Assembly: GCA_965366365.1 (NCBI GenBank)
Contig: CBDUEV010000053.1
Location: 1 to 18,846, forward strand
Source of the DNA: CBDUEV01 sp965366365
GTDB lineage: Bacteria > Actinomycetota > Acidimicrobiia > Spongiisociales > JAENVV01
Length of the DNA: 18,846 bases
Reading direction: 5' to 3'
The notes beneath the pieces were generated by a model. That model did not search any database, was not told where the DNA came from, and saw only the letters and a program-made list of their open reading frames with translations. Positions 13,671-18,846 of this stretch are shown here, in pieces. Made by a program: the position numbers and the translations under genes. Every line of letters starts with the position of its first letter. Position 1 is the stretch's first letter.

Positions 13671-14780
13671 ATGACCGCCACAGAGACCACCACCGCCATG
13701 CAACGGCTGGCCGCCGTGGGTCAATCCGTCTGGCTTGACTACATTCGCCGTGACTTGCTCGAAGGCGGCGAAATGGCTGCGATGGTCGCCAATGGACTGC
13801 GGGGCATGACCTCCAATCCCTCCATCTTCGAGAAGTCCATCGCCGGATCCGACCAATACGACGCCGATCTGGCCTCGGCCCTCGCCGCCTCGCCGGACGC
13901 CACCGCCAAGGAACTGTTCGAAGCGCTGGCCATCGCCGATATCCGGCTGGCAGCCGATGTGCTGCGACCGGTCTACGACGCGCTGCCGGGAGCCGACGGC
14001 TTCGTGAGCCTGGAGGTCTCCCCGACCCTCGCCAACGACACCGAGCAGACTATCCACGAAGCCCGACGACTCTGGCAGGCGGTGGATCGACCCAACCTGA
14101 TGATCAAGGTGCCGGCCACCCCGGCCGGCATACCCGCCATCGAGACGCTGATCGGCGAGGGCATCAACGTGAACGTGACCCTCATGTTCTCGATGGCCCA
14201 CTATGAGTCGGTCGCCGGCGCCTATCTGCGCGGTCTCCAGGCCGCGGCCGACCCGAGCCGTATCGCCTCCGTCGCCAGCTTCTTCGTCAGTCGTGTCGAT
14301 TCGGCCGTCGACGAGGCCCTCGAAGCCGTGGGAACCCCCGAAGCCCTCGCTCTTCGCGGAAAGATCGCCATCGCCAACTCGAAAGCGACCTACCTGCGGT
14401 ACCAAGAGATCTTCGGCGAGAGTTTCGAAGCCGAGTGGGGGAGGGGAGCGTTCCCGCAGCGTCTCCTCTGGGCGTCGACCAGTACCAAGAATCCGGCCTA
14501 CTCGGACACTCTGTACGTCTCCGAACTGATCGGGCCGGACACGGTCAACACGGTCCCACCGGCCACTCTCGAGGCGTTCGAGGATCACGGAGTGGTCCGC
14601 GCCGGGACGTTGACGGAGGGCATCGACGAGGCGCTGGCTCAGCTGCAGCAACTCGAAGCGGTGGGCGTGGACCTGGAGGCCATCACCGAGGAGCTACAAA
14701 TCGCCGGTGTTGATGCCTTCGTGAGCGCGTTCGAGGGGCTTCTCGGCGCCATCGAGACCAAGCGCGCAACGCTGCGTTGA
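13671..14780 (+). CDS. tal: Transaldolase
   Basis: Transaldolase moves a dihydroxyacetone unit between sedoheptulose 7-phosphate and glyceraldehyde 3-phosphate in the non-oxidative pentose phosphate pathway. The 369-residue product matches the long actinobacterial/cyanobacterial type. GMTSNPSIFEKSI (45-57) is the family signature, and Lys146 in NLMIKVPAT is the Schiff-base lysine. INVNVTLMFS and LLWASTSTKNPAY are further conserved blocks. The open frame extends upstream to 13404, but that part is the intergenic repeat region. GTAGGAG lies 7 nt before ATG 13671, which fixes the start. Glucose-6-phosphate dehydrogenase follows after 28 bp, so the two are probably co-transcribed. Confidence 0.96.
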   Translation: MTATETTTAMQRLAAVGQSVWLDYIRRDLLEGGEMAAMVANGLRGMTSNPSIFEKSIAGSDQYDADLASALAASPDATAKELFEALAIADIRLAADVLRPVYDALPGADGFVSLEVSPTLANDTEQTIHEARRLWQAVDRPNLMIKVPATPAGIPAIETLIGEGINVNVTLMFSMAHYESVAGAYLRGLQAAADPSRIASVASFFVSRVDSAVDEALEAVGTPEALALRGKIAIANSKATYLRYQEIFGESFEAEWGRGAFPQRLLWASTSTKNPAYSDTLYVSELIGPDTVNTVPPATLEAFEDHGVVRAGTLTEGIDEALAQLQQLEAVGVDLEAITEELQIAGVDAFVSAFEGLLGAIETKRATLR

Positions 14781-14808
14781 GCGCTCGAAACGAACCAACG
14801 AGCCCATC

Positions 14809-16257
14809 GTGAGCGCCCGCGACCTCTTCGTGATCTTCGGTGCAACCGGCGACCTCACGAGACGCAAGTTGCTGCCGGCCTTTCACGCTTTGCAGCAGCG
14901 GATCGACTCCGAAGAGCAGGCGGTGGTCCTGGGCGTGGGTCGCCGGCCCATGACCGACTTGGATTTCCGGGGTTTGGCCACGAAGTCGCTCGAGGAGGCC
15001 GGTGTCCGCACCGATCTGGTCAACCGGTGGTGCACGAACGATTTCCTCCACTACCAGCAGAGCGACGGAGACATGGGCGCACTGGCTGCTCGAATCGAAG
15101 AGATCGAGAAGGCTCAGAATCTGACCGGGAACAGGGTCTTCTACCTGGCCCTGCCGCCCGAAGCCTTCGAACCCACCTTGGCCGGACTCAGGGCCGCCAA
15201 CCTGGCGCACGGGCCGGGATGGACGCGGCTGGTGATCGAAAAGCCGTTTGGGAGGGATCTGGAGTCCGGCTTGGCGCTCAATCGCGCCGTCCACGAGGTG
15301 TTCGACGAGAGCCAGGTGTACCGGATCGATCACTACCTGGGGAAGGAGACGGTTCAGAACCTGTTGATCTTCCGGTTCGCCAATGCCCTCTTCGAAGGCG
15401 CCTGGGGTCGGGATGGGATCGAGGAGGTGCAGATCACCGTGGCGGAGAACGTCGGTGTCGAAGGGCGAGCGGGCTATTACGACACGGCGGGCGCGGTGCG
15501 CGACATGCTCCAAAGCCATCTCACCCAGCTGCTGGCGCTCATCGCGATGGAGCCACCGGTTCGTTTCGAGGCCGACGACATCCGCGACGAGAAAGTGAAG
15601 GTCCTCAAGGCGATCGGACCGCTCGTCCCCGAGCGGGCGGTGCTCGGGCAATACACAACCGGCCGACTCGACGGTCGCCAGGTGCCTGGATATCGTCAGG
15701 AGGAGGGGGTGGCAGTCGATTCCACGACGCCGACCTCGGTGGCGGTCCGTGTCGAGATCGACAATTGGCGATGGAAGGGCGTGCCTTTCCTCCTTCGAAC
15801 CGGCAAGCGGTACAGTCGCCGGCTCACCCAGATCGTCATCACCTTCCGAGAACCGGCCATCAGCCTGTTCGGTCCCCATCGGGAGGGCCACCTGGGGGGC
15901 AACCAGCTCATCATCACCCTCCAACCCGACGAGGGCTTCGAACTGCTCTTCGACGTGAAAGCGCCGGGGGAGGGCATGGAACTCTCCAACCTTCCGTTCT
16001 CGTTCCGCTACTCGGACGCCTTCGGGGAGATCCCCGATGCGTACGAGACCCTCATCGCGGACGTCTTGGAGGGCGACCAAACGCTCTTCGTCAGAGCCGA
16101 CGAGGTCGAGGAGGCGTGGCGCATCTACGAACCGTTGCTCACACCGAACCTCCCGGTCGACAACTACCCGGCCGGGGCGTGGGGTCCCAAAACGGCCGAC
16201 GAGCTGACCCAGCACCATGCCTGGAGAAGCGCCGAGGGCGGCCTCACGGGCGCCTGA
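14809..16257 (+). CDS. zwf: Glucose-6-phosphate 1-dehydrogenase
   Basis: Zwf oxidises glucose 6-phosphate to 6-phosphogluconolactone with NAD(P)+, the entry to the oxidative pentose phosphate pathway and a main NADPH source. The 482-residue product is full length. FGATGDLTRRKLLPA (10-24) is the nucleotide-binding loop, EKPFG (144-148) is conserved, and RIDHYLGKE (172-180) is the substrate signature. His237 in MLQSHLTQLL is the likely catalytic base. GTG 14809 starts four residues before the core DLFVIFG strand, and no longer start is needed. There is no strong ribosome binding site, so it may be coupled to tal, 28 bp upstream. The only other oxidative-branch partner expected (gnd or pgl) is not in the window. 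A terminator follows directly. Confidence 0.97.
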   Translation: MSARDLFVIFGATGDLTRRKLLPAFHALQQRIDSEEQAVVLGVGRRPMTDLDFRGLATKSLEEAGVRTDLVNRWCTNDFLHYQQSDGDMGALAARIEEIEKAQNLTGNRVFYLALPPEAFEPTLAGLRAANLAHGPGWTRLVIEKPFGRDLESGLALNRAVHEVFDESQVYRIDHYLGKETVQNLLIFRFANALFEGAWGRDGIEEVQITVAENVGVEGRAGYYDTAGAVRDMLQSHLTQLLALIAMEPPVRFEADDIRDEKVKVLKAIGPLVPERAVLGQYTTGRLDGRQVPGYRQEEGVAVDSTTPTSVAVRVEIDNWRWKGVPFLLRTGKRYSRRLTQIVITFREPAISLFGPHREGHLGGNQLIITLQPDEGFELLFDVKAPGEGMELSNLPFSFRYSDAFGEIPDAYETLIADVLEGDQTLFVRADEVEEAWRIYEPLLTPNLPVDNYPAGAWGPKTADELTQHHAWRSAEGGLTGA

Positions 16258-16269
16258 CGCCCCCTGTAC

Positions 16270-16315
16270 GCCGTTGAGGGCACCAACCGGGGGTTGGTGC
16301 CCTCTGGCGGCTTTT
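16270..16315 (+). terminator. Intrinsic terminator of tal-zwf
   Basis: GAGGGCACCAAC (16276-16287) pairs perfectly with GTTGGTGCCCTC (16293-16304) around the loop CGGGG. An outer GCCG/CGGC pair (16270-16273 and 16308-16311) extends it, and TTTT follows at 16312-16315. The same hairpin lies downstream of the convergent whiB7-like gene and could also serve it. Confidence 0.85.
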
Positions 16316-16352
16316 CGGGTTGTCACGTGACCTCAGGGTTGCGGCAGGGACC

Positions 16353-16652
16353 TCAGGCCGACTGCACGATCGACCAGAGGTCCCGTCGCTCGGCCACCAG
16401 CGGAACGCTGGGCTCGTCCTTGCGGGGCCTACCCCGGCCACGGCGACGGTAGAACGGGACTCCATCCCAGAAGATGACGCCACCCCACACGCCCCATTCG
16501 GCGTCCTCCTCGAGGGCGTACTGCAGGCACGCCAGCTGCACGGGGCACACCGCGCAGAGCGCTTGCGCCTCGGCGAGATCGTTGACGTTCTCCGAAAAGA
16601 ACAGATCCGACACGCCGGCATCGACGCATTGTCCATTGTCGTTCAACAGCAT
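16353..16652 (-). CDS. whiB7: WhiB7-like iron-sulfur transcription regulator
   Basis: The 99-residue product is a WhiB protein. Cys9, Cys33, Cys36 and Cys42 (C-X23-C-X2-C-X5-C) would bind a 4Fe-4S cluster. WGVWGGVIFWDG (53-64) is the turn that contacts the principal sigma factor. RGRPRKD (73-79) is an AT-hook placed as in mycobacterial WhiB7, whose matching part reads WGVWGGEIF and RGRPRKD. WhiB7 binds SigA and activates intrinsic antibiotic-resistance genes at promoters with an AT-rich box just before the -35. Here the tail after the AT-hook is about 20 residues longer. ATG 16652 is preceded by AAAGGAG at 5 nt; an ATG at 16670 would lie upstream of that site and is rejected. A long leader with a small ORF and a terminator precedes the gene, as in known whiB7 loci. 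Confidence 0.88.
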   Translation of the reverse strand: MLLNDNGQCVDAGVSDLFFSENVNDLAEAQALCAVCPVQLACLQYALEEDAEWGVWGGVIFWDGVPFYRRRGRGRPRKDEPSVPLVAERRDLWSIVQSA

Positions 16653-16686
16653 GACTTCTCCTTTCGTCAATCAACCGGGGCAATAG

Positions 16687-16714
16687 AAAAAGCCGCCGGA
16701 TGGTTCTCGGCGGC
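16687..16714 (-). terminator. Intrinsic terminator in the whiB7 leader (attenuator)
   Basis: On the minus strand GCCGCCG (16714-16708), a 9-nt loop and CGGCGGC (16698-16692) are followed by TTTTT (16691-16687). The T-tract ends 35 nt before the whiB7 ATG, between the upstream ORF and the whiB7 ribosome binding site. The hairpin's upstream arm includes CGCCGAG, which is complementary to CTCGGCG inside the upstream ORF (complement of 16795-16801), so an alternative fold could prevent termination. Confidence 0.8.
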
Positions 16715-16747
16715 CCTTTGCGTGTGGTGTGACTTCGAGAAGTCAGA

Positions 16748-16834
16748 TCATTGAAGGAGAGCTCGCCCGAGCGCGGCATCGACCGTCGGCGTGGCGCCGA
16801 GGTGAAAAATGCGCTTCCCAGAGTTCATCAACAT
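16748..16834 (-). CDS. Upstream ORF in the whiB7 leader (28 aa)
   Basis: The ORF starts at ATG 16834 and ends at TGA (complement of 16748-16750); it encodes MLMNSGKRIFHLGATPTVDA followed by ALGRALLQ. AGGAA lies about 9 nt before the ATG, and a second in-frame ATG is at 16828. It lies about 50 nt after the predicted transcription start and ends about 33 nt before the terminator hairpin. Within it TCGGCG and CGCCGA (complement of 16786-16801) can form a local hairpin. In known whiB7 leaders, stalling of the ribosome on such an ORF by antibiotics blocks the terminator. I see no codon-use proof of translation, and the peptide has no known relatives from sight. Confidence 0.45.
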   Translation of the reverse strand: MLMNSGKRIFHLGATPTVDAALGRALLQ

Positions 16835-16889
16835 CGATCTGTGTTCCTGTCTCGTGCCGGTGTCGGGGCCGGCAATGGGCGTGGCATTC

Positions 16890-16929
16890 AACCTATCGCA
16901 CGTCGAGAGACGCCGTCAAGGTAATAAAA
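16890..16929 (-). promoter_or_regulatory. whiB7 promoter with AT-rich WhiB7 box
   Basis: On the minus strand TTGACG (16919-16914), an 18-bp spacer and TAGGTT (16895-16890) form a good sigma-70 promoter with a start near 16883. TTTTATTA (16929-16922) lies 2 bp upstream of the -35. WhiB7-dependent promoters are known to carry an AT-rich box about 3 bp upstream of the -35, contacted by the AT-hook, so this fits autoregulation. The promoter sits in the 319-bp gap between the sigma gene and whiB7. Confidence 0.7.
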
Positions 16930-16971
16930 CGACCGGGAGGTACAAGCCCGCCTCGTGGGCGAGCTTCTCGC

Positions 16972-17910
16972 CTAGTGGGCGAGCATCGACCGCAAGCCAC
17001 CCGGCGAGGTGGGGTGCCGCAGTTTGGCAAGGGCCTTCGCCTCGATTTGGCGGATGCGCTCACGGGTGAGGTCGAACTTGCGCCCCACCTCGTCCAGAGT
17101 GGCCGGGATTCCCGACTCCAACCCATACCGCAGCGTGAGGATGACCCTTTCGCGCTCGGTGAGTTGATCCAGGACCCTGCCCAGGTCCTCCCGGCGCATC
17201 CCAACCGCCACCTTCTCGAAAGGCGCTTCTGCGTCCTCATCTTCGATGAAATCGCCCAGGACGGCGTCGTCCTCGCCGACGGGCTCGAAGATGGACACGG
17301 GCTCGGGTGCCACCTTCTTCGCCTCGACGACCTTCTGCTCGGTCAATCCCGACTCCTGGGCGATCTCCGGGGTTGTCGGCGTGCGTCCGAGGCGTTTGAA
17401 GAGGTCGTTTTCTGCGCTCCTCACCTGGGTGATCGTGTCCATCATGTGGACGGGCACCCGGATGGTGCGTCCCTTGTCGGCGATGGCCCTGGTGATCGCT
17501 TGACGAATCCACCAGGTGGCGTAGGTCGAGAACTTGAAGCCCTTCTTGTAATCGAACTTCTCGACGGCACGAATCAATCCGAGGTTCCCTTCCTGGATCA
17601 AGTCGAGGATCGGGAGGCCTCCGACGTTGGAATACCGTTTTGCGATCGACACGACCAAACGGAGGTTGCTGCGGATGAACCGCTGGCGCGCCTCCTCGCC
17701 TCGGCGCTCGAGCAGTCTGAGCTTCGTCCGGTCATGGCTGGAGAGACCTTCGTTCGCCTCCAGCGCCTGACGGGCGGCGGCTGCCCGCTCCATGGTCATT
17801 GCCAGCTCGACCTCGTCCTCGGCTGTGAGGAGAGGGAACTGCCCGATCCCATCGAGATACGTTTTCAGCGCATCCTCACGAGATTCTGTTTCTGCGGACT
17901 TACGTGCCAT
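16972..17910 (-). CDS. Principal-type RNA polymerase sigma factor (RpoD/SigA-SigB family)
   Basis: The 312-residue sigma-70 protein has region 1.2 (DALKTYLDGIGQFPLLTAED, 13-32), regions 2.1-2.4 (NLRLVVSIAKRYSN to FSTYATWWIRQAITRAI, about 82-143), region 3 and region 4.2 (TLDEVGRKFDLTRERIRQIE, 271-290, then AKALAKLRHP). The long acidic N-terminal extension (region 1.1) of housekeeping SigA is missing, and region 2.4 reads DKGRTIRVPVHM instead of the usual QARTIRIPVHM. It is therefore either a compact primary factor or a SigB-like group 2 factor. ATG 17910 is the only good start; the ribosome binding site is weak (GAAG), and TAGCAT (17949-17944) may be its -10. tRNA-Val is divergent, and the whiB7 promoter lies 53 bp downstream of its stop. 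Confidence 0.93.
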   Translation of the reverse strand: MARKSAETESREDALKTYLDGIGQFPLLTAEDEVELAMTMERAAAARQALEANEGLSSHDRTKLRLLERRGEEARQRFIRSNLRLVVSIAKRYSNVGGLPILDLIQEGNLGLIRAVEKFDYKKGFKFSTYATWWIRQAITRAIADKGRTIRVPVHMMDTITQVRSAENDLFKRLGRTPTTPEIAQESGLTEQKVVEAKKVAPEPVSIFEPVGEDDAVLGDFIEDEDAEAPFEKVAVGMRREDLGRVLDQLTERERVILTLRYGLESGIPATLDEVGRKFDLTRERIRQIEAKALAKLRHPTSPGGLRSMLAH

Positions 17911-17982
17911 GGCTATGGTCTTCGTTTCTCGGGTTGGTCGACGATGCTACCGCCGGCGACTCCACATCCTGGGTAATGACGG

Positions 17983-18018
17983 GCGACCTTTCCCACGTGG
18001 GTCGCGCTGCCGTAAGAT
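17983..18018 (+). promoter_or_regulatory. tRNA-Val promoter with a dyad at the -35 region
   Basis: TAAGAT (18013-18018) is a good -10, 14 nt before the mature tRNA 5' end. The expected -35 area is taken up by the perfect palindrome CCCACGTGGG (17992-18001), itself inside GCGACC (17983-17988) and GGTCGC (18000-18005). The dyad lies between the divergent sigma factor and tRNA genes and could bind a regulator of either. Confidence 0.45.
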
Positions 18019-18031
18019 GCATCCTGCAGAC

Positions 18032-18104
18032 GGGCGTTTAGCTCAGTTGGGAGAGCGCCTCCCTTACAAGGAGGAGGTCGGCGGTTCGAGCCCGTCAACG
18101 CCCA
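18032..18104 (+). tRNA. tRNA-Val (anticodon TAC)
   Basis: The 73-nt gene folds into a full cloverleaf. The acceptor stem GGGCGTT/AACGCCC has 7 bp (18032-18038 and 18097-18103) with discriminator A18104. The D arm is GCTCAGTTGGGAGAGC. The anticodon stem CCTCC/GGAGG (18058-18062 and 18070-18074) closes the loop CTTACAA, giving anticodon TAC (18065-18067), which reads GTA and, with modified U34, other valine codons. The T loop is TTCGAGC. The 3' CCA is not encoded. Confidence 0.96.
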
Positions 18105-18108
18105 CTGC

Positions 18109-18129
18109 GGGACCGGCTGAGCCGGTCCC
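18109..18129 (+). terminator. Hairpin directly after tRNA-Val
   Basis: GGGACCGGC (18109-18117) pairs perfectly with GCCGGTCCC (18121-18129) around a 3-nt loop, starting 4 nt after the tRNA. No T-tract follows, so it may be a weak terminator or a processing signal. Confidence 0.5.
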
Positions 18130-18370
18130 CGTTGGTGGTGGAGGTTCGATTCCGTGGCACTCTGCCGGTTGCTGCGTTGAAGCTGGTGGTCTGTCACCCG
18201 TTCGTTCCTGTCGTGGCGTTCGACGAGCGGGCCGCCGTCCCTAGCGGACCCGCTCGCCGATCCCCAGCTCGGTCTCCCTGACCGGTCTCTCTTGGTATCG
18301 GCCATTCGGCATCGAAGGTTGAGAAAAACCGAATCGCCCGACAATCCGCCACTTTTCGGCCCTCGGGGGG
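18130..18370. other. Gene-free stretch between tRNA-Val and the HU gene
   Basis: No convincing ORF is seen on either strand. GGTTCGATTCC near 18149-18159 resembles a tRNA T loop but has no pairing cloverleaf around it. A strong hairpin lies at 18221-18259: CGAGCGGG-CCGC (18224-18235) pairs with GCGG-A-CCCGCTCG (18244-18256, one bulge). A weak dyad ATTCGG (18304-18309) with CCGAAT (18329-18334) follows. The rest shows nothing. Confidence 0.4.
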
Positions 18371-18418
18371 TAAATTGTCCCCCGACGGACAGGACCAACG
18401 CTGGAAATCGACTGTCCG
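18366..18418 (+). promoter_or_regulatory. HU gene promoter and leader hairpin
   Basis: TAAATT (18371-18376) is a likely -10, placed inside the dyad GGGGG (18366-18370) and CCCCC (18379-18383). The predicted start near 18383 gives a leader of about 60 nt. CGGACAG (18386-18392) and CTGTCCG (18412-18418) form a 7-bp stem at the 5' end of that leader, which could affect message stability. The -35 is unclear. Confidence 0.4.
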
Positions 18419-18442
18419 CGAGATTTGCCGAGGAGGGCGAAT

Positions 18443-18736
18443 ATGAACAAAACCGAAATGGCTCAGAAGCTTGCCAAGAAGGCGGACATCACGCAGGCCA
18501 AGGCCGCTGAGATCGTCGACATCATCTTCAGTTCCCAGCCGGGCAACGGCATCATCGCCGTCGAGCTCGACGCCGGCCGCAAGGTGTCCGTGTCCGGGTT
18601 CGGGACCTTCGAGACACGCCGTCGCAAGGCGCGTGAAGGTCGCAACCCGGCTACCGGCGAGAAGATCCAGATTGCGGCGACCACGTACGCCGCCTTCAAG
18701 CCCGCCAAGGGCCTCAAGGATCGGGTTGCCCAGTAG
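18443..18736 (+). CDS. hup: HU/IHF-family DNA-binding protein
   Basis: The 97-residue nucleoid protein binds and bends DNA as a dimer. MNKTEMAQKLAKKADITQAKAAEIV is the N-terminal helical dimerisation part, GFGTFETRRRKAREGRNPATG (about 52-72) is the family signature and DNA-binding arm, and FKPAKGLKDRVAQ closes the fold. It lacks the long Lys/Ala/Pro-rich tail of mycobacterial HupB, so it is of the short bacterial HU type. AGGAGGG (18431-18437) lies 5 nt before ATG 18443, which rules out an upstream in-frame TTG at 18425. A strong terminator follows, and the gene looks monocistronic. Confidence 0.96.
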   Translation: MNKTEMAQKLAKKADITQAKAAEIVDIIFSSQPGNGIIAVELDAGRKVSVSGFGTFETRRRKAREGRNPATGEKIQIAATTYAAFKPAKGLKDRVAQ

Positions 18737-18770
18737 GCAACCGTTTCAACGGCCTCTCGGCCAAGACAGC

Positions 18771-18802
18771 GAGAAAGACCCCGCTCTGGCGGGGTCTTTC
18801 TC
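18771..18802. terminator. Strong bidirectional terminator after the HU gene
   Basis: GAGAAAGACCCCGC (18771-18784) pairs perfectly with GCGGGGTCTTTCTC (18789-18802) around the loop TCTG. The A/T-rich outer part gives CTTTCTC at the plus-strand end and the equivalent on the other strand. A smaller hairpin, GGTTGCC/GGCAACC (18724-18742), overlaps the HU stop codon. Confidence 0.9.
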
Positions 18803-18839
18803 ATTGTGCTGAATGAATCACCGTGCCGGAGGTAGACCC

Positions 18840-18846
18840 GTGCTGA
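18840..18846 (+). CDS. Possible start of a further gene (cut by the window end)
   Basis: GGAGG (18828-18832) is followed after 7 nt by GTG 18840. Only two codons are visible before the window ends, so nothing can be said about the product. The spacing is the only evidence. Confidence 0.2.

Noticed and set aside
14683..16326. 547-codon open frame antisense to zwf
   Set aside because: It is a long high-GC shadow of zwf, with no protein family features and no ribosome binding site.
16729..17976. 415-codon plus-strand frame opposite the sigma factor gene and across the whiB7 promoter
   Set aside because: The sigma factor on the other strand is certain, and this frame would also cover the whiB7 control region. 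It has no domain features.
18149..18159. Second tRNA gene after tRNA-Val
   Set aside because: Only a T-loop-like string is present. The flanking bases do not form a T stem, and no D arm, anticodon arm or acceptor stem can be drawn.
17913..18398. 161-codon minus-strand frame across tRNA-Val
   Set aside because: It reads through the tRNA gene and its hairpins; frames over tRNA genes are a common artefact.

Overview
This window is high-GC bacterial chromosome, most likely from a non-mycobacterial actinobacterium (an Acidimicrobiia-like lineage is my guess). The evidence is a WhiB-family regulator of the WhiB7 type, an alanine dehydrogenase with the mycobacterial catalytic residues, PspC/LiaF-type envelope-stress genes, and several genes whose start codon lies 6-7 nt after a TANNNT -10 element, the leaderless pattern common in actinobacteria. 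Apart from the window edges all genes look intact. I see no insertion sequence, prophage or CRISPR array.

Layout. 1-354: N-terminal part of a secreted protein of unknown function (minus, runs off the left edge). 606-2942: alanine dehydrogenase and a threonine synthase-like PLP enzyme. 2947-3225: acylphosphatase (minus), meeting the previous gene at an 18-bp palindrome that spans both stop codons. 3271-3400: gene-free stretch with a strong -10, stacked stems and a 28-bp palindrome, a candidate small RNA. 3419-3955: dual-specificity phosphatase. 3945-7385: envelope-stress module, with a PspC/LiaF-like membrane protein and a small membrane protein on minus, divergent from a PspC-domain histidine kinase and a LuxR-type response regulator; the divergent promoter region carries three interleaved inverted repeats. 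7446-11978: complete oleABCD cluster for head-to-head hydrocarbon (long-chain olefin) synthesis through a beta-lactone, with every junction overlapping. 12004-13430: DHDPS/NAL-family aldolase and SixA-like phosphatase (minus). 13671-16257: transaldolase and glucose-6-phosphate dehydrogenase (pentose phosphate pathway), closed by a terminator. 16353-17910: whiB7-like gene and a principal-type sigma-70 factor (minus). 18032-18104: tRNA-Val(TAC). 18443-18736: HU-family DNA-binding protein with a strong terminator.

Main discovery candidates. (1) The whiB7-like gene has a leader of about 230 nt whose parts match the known whiB7 antibiotic-sensing architecture: an AT-rich box just upstream of a TTGACG/TAGGTT promoter, a 28-codon upstream ORF, and an intrinsic terminator directly before the whiB7 ribosome binding site. 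One arm of that terminator can pair with a segment inside the upstream ORF. It lies immediately downstream of the sigma factor gene. (2) The ole cluster has separate oleB and oleC, unlike the oleBC fusion I associate with actinobacteria, and sits next to the envelope-stress two-component system, which suggests but does not prove a link between membrane stress and hydrocarbon production. (3) The structured RNA candidate at 3271-3400 and a hairpin-rich, tandem-repeat-bearing intergenic region at 13486-13604 are not explained by protein genes.
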